A DNA stretch of 64,000 nt, from the NCBI GenBank assembly GCA_022494885.1, contig JAGVSM010001203.1:1-64000 (forward strand), in the 5' to 3' direction. Origin of the DNA: Micrasema longulum. Lineage: Eukaryota > Arthropoda > Insecta > Trichoptera > Brachycentridae. The notes beneath the pieces were generated by a model, which saw nothing but the letters and a program-made list of their open reading frames with translations, made no database searches and was not told where the DNA came from. The position numbers were made by a program, and so were the translations under genes. Below are positions 1 to 11,654 of this stretch, one piece after another; within the stretch, counting starts at the first letter, position 1; every line of letters begins with the position of its first letter.

Positions 1-1180
1 AAAAAAAATAGAGACATTTTTGAGGAGCAAACATTAAAAAAGTAATGCGTCTCAGAAATATAGTTTGAAAACTGAAAAACAACTCTCTTTTTACAATGCG
101 ATTTGTTTAAATGTATGAACTTTAGGACATACTTATGTAAAAAAAAATACATTTTTTTATGAATACTGGGGCTTTAAATTACGCCTAGGTAAAACGCCTA
201 GGTACGCCTAAAAGTGGTAGAATACTGATGGGAATACCATCCTAGTTATATGCCTAGGCGTAACTTTATACTAGGTTTATAAGTAAGGCTCAATGTGTTT
301 TCTTCTCATAGATTTAGATATGAACAGTAAAATTTTATTTAAATCTATTTTTCTTTTTTAAATTTGGACAAATCACTTTTTGAATATTTTCTCCTCATTT
401 AGAAATAAGAACCAGTAATTAAAAAATAAACTCGAGGCTTTTTTAATTTTAGTACGTTCTGTAGTAAATAAATCTTAAAATTAGTTTTTTTTATAATTTT
501 CACTGTAATTCTCTTATCCAGTTAACGCCGATTAACACACTGCACGCTTTTCTTCTTCTACAACTAATATTTTTTTCGTACAATATCTAAAAAAATATTG
601 TTCACTTCTGAATAGGCACTGAATATTTGTAAATAAAATGGGAATTTTCTATGGTTGAAGCTTATTTTTACAAGGTGTAAATTAAATAGTTTTTGAACTA
701 TTTAATTATTATTATTAAAAACTGAAAACGAATTGAAGGTTAGTATTTCGTACATTTGAAACACAAACTAGCTTTGCAAACTTTATCAGTCAGTCGAGTC
801 ATTAATTTGTTTTAATATTATTCAACGCTGAGAATAAGGTCCCGCAAAAGTACATTAACGGAAATATTGTGAGTAAACGACGTATGTCATTCGAAATATC
901 TTGGTGTGGCCTCCGTCATAGGTTACCCGTCACTGTCCCGCATAGTCTTAACAGCTTTACATAACACCTGCGTTAAAGCCATTCACACATGGACAATACA
1001 GTATTGTTTTGTCCCAGGACCCAAGACCCATTGTCGCGAGACTGACTATCTCCACGGAATAATGATTACATGCATAGCGGGACCTTTGGACATTAGCGAT
1101 TTGTTCGATGTGAATGTGTCACTCCCGCATAATTTTTCTGCCAAAAATGGAGGCAGAAAATAATCTATTTAGTTTTTCTT
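1..1180. other. AT-rich spacer, no gene recognised
   Basis: The first ~880 bases are very AT-rich and I see no coding signal. About 890-1110 is richer in G+C and holds phrases such as GTCCCAGGACCCAAGACC that recall the GGGACA/TGTCC-rich repeats at 1470-1575 and 6420-6615, so it is probably repeat-derived. The open frame at 906-1163 has no recognisable domain and I do not call it a gene. Confidence 0.4.
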
Positions 1181-1346
1181 TTTTTTTTGAACCACAACAG
1201 GCCAGGAGGCCCAATTATAGTGGTGAATTACAGCGCAGCACACCCGGGCTTGAGAAAAATCACATTAACTTTTTTGTTCCCACGGGGAATCGTACCCAGA
1301 ACCTTCCGTGTGTGTCTTAACCACTACACCACGGAGGCCGCCAATT
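1181..1346 (-). repeat. tRNA-derived SINE (family C)
   Basis: Read on the minus strand, a tRNA-like head begins near 1340 with an A-box-like GTGGTGTAGTGGTTAAGAC and has a B-box-like GGTACGATTCC near 1270-1280. A short body follows and ends in an A-run (the T-run at 1187-1196 on the plus strand). This order is that of a RNA polymerase III SINE, not a functional tRNA. A related head lies at 61630-61715. Confidence 0.65.
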
Positions 1347-1469
1347 CTTTCTTTAACAATTCCAGTACATCTTGGTATAAAATAAATTTGTAGTATTTAT
1401 CGTGAACTTGATCATAACAAATGCCACCGTGTGTGTATTCATTTCCGCAGCGTTCACACATGTGAACTG

Positions 1470-1575
1470 TCACTGAATTTTCCTATTGTCCCAGCTTTCT
1501 GTCCTGCGCGGTCGAGGCTGTTCACGGAGCTGGGACAGGACAATGTTGTCTTATCTATTGTATTGGTGTAAACGG
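1470..1575 (-). repeat. GGGACA-rich repeat, inverted copy of 5890-5990
   Basis: The stretch around GCGCGGTCGAGGCTGTTCAC is the reverse complement of a segment at 5890-5990 (GTGAACAGCCTCAACCGCGC), with shared flanks. It probably belongs to a short DNA-element family; I found no coding content. Confidence 0.5.
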
Positions 1576-1599
1576 CCCCTTACCTATATTGAATTGTAA

Positions 1600-2480
1600 T
1601 CGATTTAAAATCAAAAATGTTATTCTCATTTTTCATTTTAAAATATTCAATCGACTCTCGTATTTTATTTATTTATTGTACATATGGCCTAAGCCAATTA
1701 CAGCAATTACATGAAGAAACACATATGCAAAAAACGGAACAAAAAGAACATAAAACTACGTAGCAAAGACAAACAAGGGCAATAAAATAATGCTCTACAA
1801 TATATTCATAAACACGATAAACATACAAGACATCAAGCTTAACCATGCGAATCCATCTTCAAGCCACACTGTTTTAGTGGCAAAGAGATCCAAGAAAAGC
1901 TGGAAGTTCTATCCTGAAAAATTCCAAGTCGTGTGACGAATTGACTAATCTAAAAATTCTGGACATGGGGCATTAAACAAAAGCCGCTCTTAAAAGATTA
2001 ATTAAATATCAGATTTTGACTTCTGGTGATACGGTTGGGAACATGAAAAGAAATTGATTGCAACAGAGATGGGCCATCACTTATAGCATAAAGTATTTTG
2101 AAAATGCATATAAGGTTCATTTCAGTTCAACGTTTCTCCAATAAAGACAGATTATGAGATAGCTCTATTTCAAAATAGGAATAATTACCCCTTTGCAATC
2201 CGAGCAACCATGCCACTTTTCTTAGAAAACGGCGCTGGACAGACTCATATGGTCAATATGGGTCCTATGGAATGGAGACCAAATTGGAGAAGCATATTCT
2301 AAATGGGGTCGAACTAGTGAGCAGTAAAGAGTTTCGATGGTATCAATATTTTTGAAGCCCGTCATCATTCAATTGATAAAACCAAAAAGTTTGAGAGATC
2401 AATTTTTGCATTTATTTAGTAATTTATCATTTTAACCGCCGAGTTGTATAAGAATTATTCCTAAGATAGTACTCCAGTGT
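1600..2480. other. Degraded interspersed repeat, no gene
   Basis: No open coding region is visible. The piece around 2220-2340, including ACCAAATTGGAGAAGCATAT and the GGGGTCGAACTAGTGAGCAG phrase, resembles a widespread insect retroelement-type remnant. Exact family is not determined. Confidence 0.35.
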
Positions 2481-2747
2481 AAAGCCAGTCTTGTAACATT
2501 CCAGCAAATGGGATCCAGTATGGAGAGCTCTTGGATGAGTGATACCGAGCTTGCTGGAACATATTAGTCCTATTCCCTGGTCATGTTTGTATGGAACTTT
2601 TCTTACTTTTGGTGGTGGCGACTAATCAACTTCTGCAGTCTTTACACATGCTCGTATTCTATCCTCTACTATATTAGATGTTAACATAAGTTGTGTCTGA
2701 TGTCAATTCTAATAACAAGCACCAAAAGTAAAACAAAATTGTAAAGG

Positions 2748-3240
2748 TTATTAACATATTACAACAGAGAGGGAGAGAAGGGATTATAGAAGTCTAGCCA
2801 TCTACAAGGCTTATGAATTGTCATTGGCTGGTATAAATGGCCACTTTACGCACTGTGTGTATTTGCCATTCTGCCTATATTTGCACATCTATATTTTTAT
2901 TTTATGAAAAGAAATAAGAAATATTTGCATTTTAATGATTTACCCAAATATTTATATTTTGGAGGACATTATCAACGAGTTCTAAATAACGCACTATTAG
3001 AAAATGGAAATCAAGTTGCGGTAGAGTGGGGTTCGAACCTCGGACCTCTGATCCGTGAGACCGCGATACTAACCACAAGACCACAACCCGGTTTCAGATA
3101 TTTCTTCAATCTGTTGATGTTTGTGAAGTTAAAAAGCTGAAACCTCTAAAATGTTTTCACTCTCTGTTGTAATATGTTAATATTAACAGCTCCCTAGGGG
3201 GTTAAATCCAGTTCTTGTCTACGAAGATTTAGACAAGAAC
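2748..3240. repeat. Family R repeat, split by a SINE
   Basis: Family R is the commonest non-coding repeat here. Its core reads AGTCTAGGCATTTACAGGGC, then TTGGCTGGTTTAAGTGGCCA, then ACACTGTGTAACATTCACCA, and it ends in CACCTACTAGGCAACGCCTG. This copy begins with GTTAATATTAACATATTACA and the reverse complement of that phrase appears at 3165-3193, so the copy looks terminally inverted. SINE A (2917-3092) is inserted in the middle. It has no conserved reading frame. Confidence 0.6.
2917..3092 (-). repeat. tRNA-derived SINE A, copy 1
   Basis: On the minus strand it starts GGGTTGTGGTCTTGTGGTTA, has a B-box-like GGTTCGAACCCC, and runs into a body ending GCAAATATTT. Three other copies share head and body: 19160-19330 (+), 43195-43355 (-) and 59085-59250 (-). 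The acceptor-stem halves pair poorly, so this is a SINE head and not a tRNA gene. Confidence 0.7.
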
Positions 3241-3492
3241 TATACCAAAAAAATGTGTATACTATCAGCGCGAGCTATTATAAAAAAAGAGCTATTGCTT
3301 CTCTGGATTTATATGTTTGTTTTTAATATACACAAACTTCTTTGAACCATAATAGAGTTTTGAGATGGATTTCCAGTTTACGGGAAGCCAATTCACCAAT
3401 CACCTGAACATCCGAAGAGAACTTGTGACGTCAAATTTCAAAACTGAAAAATCATAGCGCTGATAGTATACACATTTTTTTTATTTGGTGTA
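3241..3492. mobile_element. MITE with ~30-bp terminal inverted repeats
   Basis: The left end ATGTGTATACTATCAGCGC (from ~3253) is matched by GCGCTGATAGTATACACAT near 3457-3475, and the outer parts (TACCAAA / TTTGGTGTA) also pair. The ~250-bp interior has no open frame. It abuts family R on the left. TA at both ends would fit a Tc1/mariner-type derivative. Confidence 0.65.
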
Positions 3493-3499
3493 GTCTTTA

Positions 3500-4030
3500 T
3501 AGCCTCATAACAAATTAAAATAATACCACTGAACCCCCTCGTTCTTAGATTTAAAAAAGACCTATATATAGATAATCTCACTCTTATTTTGTTTTATTTT
3601 TTCTGTGCATATTGTTAAATAACAAGTTTTCTTTGTTTACTTATAAAATAGCCAAGGGAATATTGAGTTTCTCAATGATTCTACTATGGCGGTTTGTTGT
3701 AATTACTTTTTGTTATATTTTTAGTGTGTTTTTCTTTTTTGTTGTTTTATTTCAATTGGATATTTTGCCTTGATAAGTCACTAATCTTTTATTTTATTTA
3801 TTTTTTATGAAATAAGTTAATGAGAATCTTTAAAAAATGACTTAGGTAATTGATTCACATCATATAATGTTCATAATCATGTCTGGACTAGCACATGAAG
3901 CCCAAGACTGATTTATGTACCAATGCAGTGCCCTATGCACCATTCGGTGCGGAAAGGGAATAAAGAAGAAGACTTATCTAATAAACAACAATTTTAAAAA
4001 TAAAGTATTTAATGACATTATGCTTTATTG
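3500..4030. other. AT-rich spacer with a SINE B 3' fragment
   Basis: Mostly AT-rich with no gene. About 3915-3965 (ACCAATGCAGTGCCCTATGC then GGTGCGGAAAGGGAAT) is the plus-strand equivalent of the tail segment of SINE B seen at 53297-53350 and 56874-56900. Confidence 0.5.
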
Positions 4031-4034
4031 ATAT

Positions 4035-4325
4035 AGATATGAGGGTATTGGTATTGGTAGAACCAAACTTAGAAATCTCCACTAAAAATGGAAAATTAGT
4101 TATTGATGCTGATTAGTTAGTAATAGCGTAATTCAAAACCGTCTCTAAATCTTGCAAAAACAGATTTCAATTATACTACTTGACACTGCAAACTTCTCAG
4201 CATTCTCCATTGAGTTGGTGAAGCGTTTGCTATCTCACAATACTTGTTTCGAAGTTTTTCGCAAATATCTCAGTAACTCCTTCAATGGAGATTTATAAGT
4301 TTGCTTCTAATACCCTAATATGTGT
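4035..4325. mobile_element. Degenerate inverted-repeat element
   Basis: The left flank GAGGGTATTGG...AAACTTAGAAATCTCCA pairs imperfectly with the right flank TGGAGATTTATAAGTTTGCTTCTAATACCCT. The interior has no coding capacity. The outer phrase resembles the GAGGGCATTGGAAGC termini of the better preserved element at 8921-9354, so they may be related. Confidence 0.45.
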
Positions 4326-4533
4326 AAAATACTGCATAAAAGTAGGTAGGTAAATGTATTTGAAAAATTATAACAGCTTTTGTGAAATTTACCGTAGTTA
4401 TTATTTGAAGACCTCAAGGCAAGAAAGGTCATTGTGACATATTTTTATTCCCGATCAAAAAAAATTGAAGTTGTTTTACCGGCAGGACATTACAAAACTT
4501 GATAATGAATGATTTGTTTATGTAATTTTCCAG

Positions 4534-4644
4534 GAAACCTTGTTGGACAGGAGGCTAGGCTATTCTTTGTCGTTCTCGGAAGCCGAGCTGGACTCGGAAC
4601 CGGAGATGTTTGACTCGGAGAAAATTAAGAAGAAGAAGAGGTGA
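4534..4644 (+). CDS. Putative 3'-terminal coding exon, gene unknown
   Basis: After an AT-rich intron-like stretch, a pyrimidine-rich acceptor (TAATTTTCCAG) opens a 111-bp frame of 36 residues ending at TGA. It reads E-T-L-L-D-R-R-L-G-Y, then a serine/glutamate-rich part (S-E-A-E-L-D-S-E-P-E-M-F), then a basic end with K-I-K-K-K-K-R just before the stop. Its base composition is clearly more G+C-rich than the DNA on either side, which favours coding. It would be the last exon of a plus-strand gene whose other exons are upstream, possibly outside the window. The basic C-terminus could be a nuclear signal, but I do not recognise the protein. A chance frame inside an old repeat remains possible. 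Confidence 0.4.
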   Translation, partial: ETLLDRRLGYSLSFSEAELDSEPEMFDSEKIKKKKR

Positions 4645-4802
4645 ACCCAACCGACGTACAAACGTGAAGACTGCATAGAAAAAAATTTACCATTTTACAT
4701 AGTGACGTATGAATGTCTCCAACCTAATTTTAAATTTATGTTACTGTTCTATAAATTTTTTAAGATCGGTTGCCTAGGATTTGAGCGATGAAGTTAATAT
4801 TA

Positions 4803-5524
4803 CACTCGAACCCCTTTTTACACGCACGCATATTCCGTACAAAAAAATAACAATGCAGCCGGCTTCGTTCGTTTGTCATATATCCGTCTCACTGTTACTC
4901 AATAAAAATCGTATTTCGCTCTCGTTCCCTCTCATACGATACGAATGAATTTACGAAACGAATACATTACAGAATGGGGCCACAGGTAACCTCCGTTGAT
5001 CGCGAGGGATGCGTTCTGGACATGGCGGCGAAAAACGAAATTTGCGATCAATGGGGGATTTTTTACGGAAACTCTATCGGATATTTTTCAGCTGTTACTA
5101 TGTCTTCACTCCCCGATTTGTCAATCATTTTAAGGCAACGCCAGTTTGATCGTTATTTCGACCGATCAAACCACGCATTGCTTGCTTTAAAAACATTTAT
5201 CTTGGCTTTTTTTTCAATCTATCGCATTGTAGACTCTGATAATTTGAAATCCCTACCTACAACTGCAATTTTACCACCATTTTCTATCATTTCAATTATT
5301 TTTTATTTCTTTTCCAATGTCACTACTTTTCGAAAAATATTACATTACTACGAATCCGCACTCACAATCAACGAAAGGGGGGTGGTCAATTCAGGAATTG
5401 AAAATAAATATATTGTTTACTAAGATAAATATAAAACAACTTTGTTTTTAATCATTTATTTTTTCTACCGACTGCTTTGTTAATTTATTGAATTGAATCT
5501 GTACGGTAAAAAGAGGTTCCAGTG
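4803..5524. mobile_element. TA-flanked DNA transposon remnant
   Basis: The left end CACTCGAACCCCTTTTTAC is matched at the right by the reverse complement of CACTGGAACCTCTTTTTACC, each preceded or followed by TA (4801-4802 and 5525-5526). This is the layout of Tc1/mariner/pogo elements. A 149-codon open frame at 4974-5423 lies wholly inside it; it has no transposase motif that I can recognise and is best seen as element sequence, not a host gene. Confidence 0.6.
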
Positions 5525-5529
5525 TATTC

Positions 5530-5880
5530 CTGATTTTATTGAATTCTAATTATTAATAACAAATGAATTCTCCACTTTATAGTCGGTGTGATGTAAATAT
5601 TTTTGTTGTAACTCTTATTAGATTCAAAATTAATTACCCTGTTTTGTTATATATACGAACGTGTCTTTTCTATTTTCTGTTTTTTCTGATCTGTATAAGC
5701 CGGCTTAAGTTTAAAATATTTTTTTATCTAATGGTCTATAAACGAATTATTATACTTAACCATTTGAGATTAAGTTATTGAAAATCTAATTTATTTTGAA
5801 ATTTTTTCATTCGTGTGTGTAGGATGTAATTTAATTTTTAACTAACCCTATTTCAATTAATTTTCTTTATCAAAACAGAG
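5530..5880. other. AT-rich spacer, nothing recognised
   Basis: Low-complexity AT-rich sequence with a hydrophobic open frame of 72 codons that has no supporting feature. I see no gene here. Confidence 0.4.
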
Positions 5881-5889
5881 TTCATGCGA

Positions 5890-5990
5890 GGGCAATACAA
5901 TAGGCGGGACAATACTGTCCTGTCTCAGCTCTGTGAACAGCCTCAACCGCGCAGGATAGGAAAATGGGACGATACGTCAACTCGCCTGTA
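5890..5990 (+). repeat. GGGACA-rich repeat, inverted copy of 1470-1575
   Basis: It shares GTGAACAGCCTCAACCGCGC and flanks with the opposite-strand copy at 1470-1575. It directly precedes a LINE fragment, and similar GACAAT/TGTCC-rich sequence resumes at 6420-6615, which suggests that the LINE fragment interrupted one larger element. Confidence 0.45.
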
Positions 5991-6029
5991 GTTTAGGGCG
6001 CTCGTTAAGCCGAGTGAGGCAATCGATGC

Positions 6030-6405
6030 GCTATGTACGGTCATTCTTCTTATCTTTCCACTCCCCGATGGGGGTTGGAAATCATCGCGGCAATTCTCAC
6101 TTTGTCAGCAGCTACCCTGAACGAGAACCGAGTGCTGCAATCGAACCAGTCACGCAAATCCTTTAGCCATGAGATGCGCCTTCTTCCTGCACTGCGTCTT
6201 CCTTCAATCTTTCCCTGCAGAATGACTTATAAAAAGTCTTCGGCTCTCATCACATGACCTTGAATTTTCTTTTCCTTATGGTCTTTAGTACCTCTTTATC
6301 TTTTTTCATCTGTCATCGTTTCGGACTCTGTCCACCCTGGAGATTTTTAATATCGTTCTGTAGGACCGCATTTCAAAGGCTTCGATCTTTGATTTCATTT
6401 TGTAA
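6030..6405 (-). pseudogene. Non-LTR retrotransposon 3' coding fragment
   Basis: Translated on the minus strand with frame breaks, the segment gives G-K-I-E-G-R-R-S-x-G-R-R-R followed by W-L-K-D-L-R-D-W-F and I-A-A-M-I-S-N-P-H. This is the basic G-R-R-x-x-G-R-x-x tract and post-RT tail common at the C-terminus of insect endonuclease/reverse-transcriptase LINE proteins. The catalytic domains are absent. Confidence 0.6.
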
Positions 6406-6619
6406 TCTCACTCCCGGAGCAAATGCGTTTTATCCTGTCCTACGGTTCTGTCCGGACAATGCAGCCGCACGCGTCGATAGGAGTAAGCCATTGTCCTGCG
6501 GAGATAACCTGCCCGTCTCTCTCTAGGACATGGTCTCGGTCCATTGTCTTGTCCTCCAAATTTCTGTTCACACGAAAACAACAGGTTTGAAGCTGGGACA
6601 AGACAGCATTGTACTCTCC

Positions 6620-8920
6620 TCATATGAACTACGCATAAAAGTATGAAGAAAGACAATAAATACCTCATAATTTTCCAATTAAATATTTTTTTCATGTTTT
6701 ATTAATATTTTGAAAAACCAATATTCCTGGCACCACTTGTTTATGTAAATATGGCCTTAGGTTTTGAGTCAAAACCAATAATACTTGTATGTAGAATCCT
6801 CTTTTGATTCACCTTATTATGGAATTATACAACTCGTTTGTTTTGGCTGTGTTAGTTATATATTATATTTTTATAATACAAATACAATAATTATGTAGCT
6901 CTACATATAAAATATTAAAATAAATAATTAGGTTACTTCTGTGGTCACGGTGTAAAAGTGGTGACTTGATAGAGACATTTAAAATGGTCAACCGTCGCTA
7001 TAGCTACCCGAACTCGGATTCCACATTCAAATTGAAATAGGATGCTCGACTTGGTGCTCACGGAGCAATAGAGTTGTCGATAGTTGGAATAAGCCATTAC
7101 AAAAGCCACTCTCGACATGCAGTCTCAACAACATGGAAAATGGGCTAGATTTATTTTGGGCAAATAAAAATCCACTTGACCACAATCTTTCATTGAAACT
7201 GAATAATAATAATATTGTTAATATTATTCAGGTTAGCGCTCGTCCAAAATGTCTATCGATTGCTTAACTAAAACCTTTTTTGCCTATGATGAACCCTTTC
7301 AGACAGACCTGATTTAATTCCCGCAAAAAACCTTTCAAATCAATATTTCACTTCCACCCTGCCAGGAATCGAACCCAGGACCTCAAGAATGGTAGGTGAA
7401 CACGTCAACTATAACTATACGCAACGAGGCGGACACATCTCCACTCAATTTCTGTCAGGATAAAAATCCTCACAAAGGAAATCTCGATGGCTGCTCTCTG
7501 ATAAAATATCTGAAAGCAGCCATCAAGTCAAAAGGACTCGGCCACGGCTCTGCTTCTATTTCACACACAGAATTTTATTCTTCATCAGCCTTTAGGTTCA
7601 CACAGATAAGTTTAACTTAAATAAAATATAGATGCTGTACATTTTACTTGACTTGAGGATTTTTACACTTGAAACCACAGAATTTTTACTCATAACTATT
7701 ATGTAGATCAAGATATTTCCTTTAGGTAAGACTCATTGTATTGCCATTCCATGATGCATGCAGTATTGTGCGAGTTAACAGAATGAAACACCTCATAAAT
7801 GTACCAGTAACTGTTCGGAGTTACTGGCTGTGATATCCGAGCGTTGGATGTCTCCGGCTGTGGAGCTATAGGGTCACCGAATTACGGGTCGATCACCAGT
7901 TGTGGCACCACACAAAAAACTATTATTCATTATTTGGTTAGCTCATTGCCTTTGCAGACTCATTATCCCAAAAAATCAGCACTATCTGAACATTCCGGAT
8001 AAACCTTTTCGTTCGATCCCGAAATATTAGGTCGTCCCAAAAGCCACCAAATTCATTTGATAAAGAAGGCCTTTGAAATTTATAGACATCCGTATAATAC
8101 AAATGAAGATGACGAAATGCACCTCTGAACATCGTGGTGCATGGCATTGAATAAAGAACAAACCTGCCAACGGCACGGTACGAATTCCTCATACGACTAC
8201 AATACGCTAAGACTACATCAGCCCAGACGATGGAAGCTGTAACGCTGTCCGAAACATCGGCAAGAAGAAGCTTTAATACACGGCACCAGATATAGCCCTG
8301 GAAAACATCACAAGAATTGTAAACACTCGTCACCAGCTAACTGCTTCGTTGTCAAGGCTTGACAAAGGTAAGAGGTCAGCATATCATTTATTTGTTAAAC
8401 ATCAAGTACAAAATGTATGCACTCTGGCCGGCTCATTGCTAAAAGCAATATTTTCCAGCCAACCAAAAATCTGGTCAAAAAAATTTAGTCAAAAAAATAA
8501 AAAAACCCGTTAAGCATACAAACTACAGCTGTTTTTTTAGTGGACGGATATACATATAAACTGCTTGTACATATAAACTACTGTCAACACATTATATATG
8601 ATGAGGAATGTGGGATCAGGTAATGAGTTTGGAAGTAGACAGGAAAAGAATCCAGAAAAGAAAAGGAATAAATCAAAAATAAAGACAGGCCAGGGTTCTA
8701 ACGATATATACTAATGTTTCGTTAGTTTCTTCACCGTCGCCAAAGTTATACTTTTAGTATATATTATATATTAATACTTGTAAATTTATTTAAGTGATTT
8801 TACACCAACTAAATACGTAGTTAAGCTATATAACATCGAAAATCACTAAGTTAGTGCTTCAAATATCAATTCACTCATCGCGTATTTCACAATCTTATGC
8901 GTGAATTATTCCTTATTATC
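6620..8920. other. Gene-free spacer with repeat scraps
   Basis: No gene recognised. A degenerate tRNA-like B box on the minus strand at ~7360-7380 (GGGTTCGATTCC as reverse complement of GGAATCGAACCC) marks an old SINE B-like head. A short perfect hairpin, CCAGTAACT then AGTTACTGG, sits at 7803-7826. An unsupported frame of 131 codons at 7938-8333 (-) shows no family motif. Around 8425-8465 a GGCTCATTGCTAAAAGCAAT phrase resembles the LINE 3' end at 42300-42350. Confidence 0.4.
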
Positions 8921-9354
8921 AATTGAGGGCATTGGAAGCAAAGAAAGCAAACTCGCGTTTTGGTGTTTTCGAGAAAAATAACAAAAAATGCTACACTAAT
9001 GTCAAAGAGAGTCTTTGTTTGAAATGTTATTTTCACCGAAATTAAAATTTAAGATACTAATAAATTAGCTTTAATAGAAACACAAATTAAAAAAACTTTC
9101 TTAATATTTGTATGGCACAGCCATTTTGAAAATTTATATCTCAAGCCTGTCATTGGTCGAATAAAATGGCTGATGGATATTGCTACGTTTGCTTCCAAAC
9201 TATTTTCCAACAATCAGAAGTATGACTTTAAACTACATTTGCAACTCAACTCATGATTTTTATAAAAATAAAGGTGATTAACTACAGAATGACATCATAA
9301 CCAAAAGAAATATTTTTTTAAGGTATTTTATCTTTGCTTCCAATGCCCTCAATT
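8921..9354. mobile_element. MITE with perfect 24-bp terminal inverted repeats
   Basis: Bases 8921-8944 (AATTGAGGGCATTGGAAGCA plus four bases) are the exact reverse complement of 9331-9354. The 386-bp interior has no open frame. Because the ends are so well preserved the insertion is probably recent. The outermost AATT could be a palindromic target duplication, which leaves the superfamily open. Confidence 0.75.
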
Positions 9355-9900
9355 ATTATATTCCATTAATCGAGGCCTTTGCAACAAAATAGATGTGTCA
9401 ATTTCTTTTTCTTCGTTTTAATAAAACCGTGTTGTGTATTTATTGTTTTATTTGTATTTCTTAAGTTAAAAATTGACACTGCAAAATTCACTCTCCGGCC
9501 ATTGGTCATTTAGCCCCGTTTACTGTCCATATAATACACAAATATGTCATATCCAAAATACATACTATTCAATATTCAAGTGCTTCTATAATTTTTTCCT
9601 ATAAATGCTTCCACTCTTGTATTTCTTTGAAAACTATATTCTACAAATGTAAATAAAATTGTATAACCCAAAAGACAAATCGCGTTACTAACATGAATTT
9701 ACTTTCAATCAAAATTGAACCATAATTAGTCTATCGTGTATTTAGTATTTTTCTATTAGATCAATCTGTTAAGTATTTTTCTCTTTGTAAATATGTAAAA
9801 TACTTTTGGCTTACAAGATAATATCGTAATATAATATCGTCGGTGGTACTGCAGTACCCTGTAACTGTTTTTTTTGGTGAAAATGTTTTACTGGAATTCA
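9355..9900. other. AT-rich spacer, nothing recognised
   Basis: No coding signal and no repeat that I can name, except a short A+T-rich 3' end of the LINE fragment that follows. Confidence 0.4.
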
Positions 9901-9904
9901 TTAG

Positions 9905-10345
9905 CTGTTATTATTATTATGGATAACTTATATAGCGCCATTTTCGTAATATAATACCTCGAGGGGGCTTTACAAAGTGATTATATAAAGGAATAAATTT
10001 GTAATTTAAGAAAAACAATGTTCTTTGTCATCACATGCTAAGAATTTATTCAAATGATTCAGAGAACAAGTGGGTTTTAAGTTTTTTCCGAAAAATCACT
10101 TCACGCTTACAGTTTCGCACCTCTGCTGGGAGAGCATTCCATGCCAATTCAAAAGCGCGTTTGTCGAATTCAGTGCGCTGTTTCCGTAGAGGTATAATAA
10201 CTTTTCCTCTCGACGTAGATGTAGCTGATCTAAGCGTAAGACGTCTATCAGCTAGCTCATCTGGAATGCAAAGTTCCCTTAGATATTTTGGAGCAGAGTT
10301 GTGCGGTGACTTATACATAAGCCAACAGAGTTTGTATTCCACTAT
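9905..10345 (-). pseudogene. CR1/L2-like LINE C-terminal fragment
   Basis: A 98-codon minus-strand frame (10046-10342) reads L-C-W-L-M-Y-K-S, A-P-K-Y-L-R-E-L-C, then R-A-F-E-L-A-W-N-A-L-P and F-R-K-K-L-K-T-H-L-F. This is the characteristic end of CR1/L2/Rex-type reverse transcriptase proteins after the RT domain. Downstream the 3' UTR contains GGCGCTATATAAG and ends in an AAT-rich tail near 9910. The RT and endonuclease domains are missing, so it is a 5'-truncated dead copy. Confidence 0.75.
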
Positions 10346-10860
10346 GAGCTGTTAGTTTTAAATAACTTTTGGTTGATTAAAATCGTAATATATTAACCGA
10401 ATGGTTTTTAGGCTTCCGTGCCAAAAAATTCCATTGATAATTACACGCTATTGCGGTATCATTGACGACATGTACTTTGAAATATCTAATAACTTAGGTT
10501 TAAACTTTTTTGATTCTCACCAATTAATATTTTCTCTAACCTACCAAAGAAAAGAAATTGTTTACTATAAGTAAAAAGTGAGAAAATTGCGTGATTTGTG
10601 TGTGGCATACTGTACTTCAAAACACGATTTTCATTAATTTAGAACTTCTTAAAAAATAAATCCAGTATGAGAGTTCTTATATTTTTATAATACTGTATCG
10701 TGGGGTAATTAGTAAAACTAGGTAACTTCGAAATCAGCATTTTTGAGTTACCCACTAAAAACACATATTTTTATCTTCCTCCGTAAATGCTACAAATAGG
10801 CAAGTAGTAATTCAAATCATATTATGCTGATTTAAATGTATGACTTGTCTATTGGTAGCA

Positions 10861-11513
10861 TTAACTCTCCCTTCCCGGGGATGTGTAGCCAGTACACATT
10901 GCATTTAATAACTTTAATATCTCCATAAATATAATAAATGATGGGTTAGATTTTCGGTATTCCTTCATTATACATTTGCTTATCGGTAAAAATCTTTTTT
11001 TTATTAAATAATTAATGCTTATTGGGAACATGAAAAGCGTTTTATCAAAAATCAGAGATATCGCCAATACAATAGAAAGTTTACCAATGTGTCACATGTT
11101 GCGTTTGTAGTAAAAGAGTAATCCTTATATAAAATTGTCTCGCACACTCTTTACGTCTCACTCTCGATAATATGAGTATAATTGGGAGTGAGAGAGACAA
11201 TTTTTATGCTTCACCCGCGCCAACAACAAAGTTTCTTGTACTTCTCCCAGATGCCCGTTAGCTGCGTTAGTAGCTTCCCGGCTTTTGTTGGGGGTGGTTC
11301 TTTTGCGCGCATTAAGAGCAATAATTAATATTTTTAAATGTCATCACTTTTGACTATAATATAAATATACTTTGGCTATATAACTATAAATAATTGAAGC
11401 ATTTGCCGATGAATATCACTTTTACGATTTAAAATCTCTCATTTTTTGCATGTGAAGTGACTACACAGCACCGTGACGCGCGGATGTTTTTAGGACAGTA
11501 AGGGAAAGGTTAA
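10861..11513. mobile_element. TTAA-flanked piggyBac-like MITE, copy 1
   Basis: The unit is bounded by TTAA (10861-10864 and 11510-11513). The left end CTCTCCCTTCCCGG and the right end GGACAGTAAGGGAAAGG form an imperfect terminal inverted repeat (CYCTCCCTT / CCTTTCCCTT). An internal inverted repeat surrounds TCACTCTCGATAAT near 11155-11200. Two more copies lie at 36011-36652 (same orientation) and 44219-44730 (opposite). TTAA target duplication is diagnostic for piggyBac-type insertion; no transposase is present. Confidence 0.75.
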
Positions 11514-11654
11514 TGAGGTTAAAAAAATGTGTTTTTAGTGGGTAACTCACAAATGCCGATTTTGAAGTTACTAGTTGTAAATACCCTGCGATGTACCTTT
11601 ACGAGTTAAAATAATTTAATTTTTAACTGAATGGAAATATCCTGAACAGTTGGA

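Noticed and set aside
4974..5423. 149-codon plus-strand ORF as a host gene
   Set aside because: It lies completely between the terminal inverted repeats of a TA-flanked element (4803-5524) and shows no domain.
7938..8333. 131-codon minus-strand ORF
   Set aside because: No family motif, no G+C rise, no splice context; probably an antisense frame in an old repeat.
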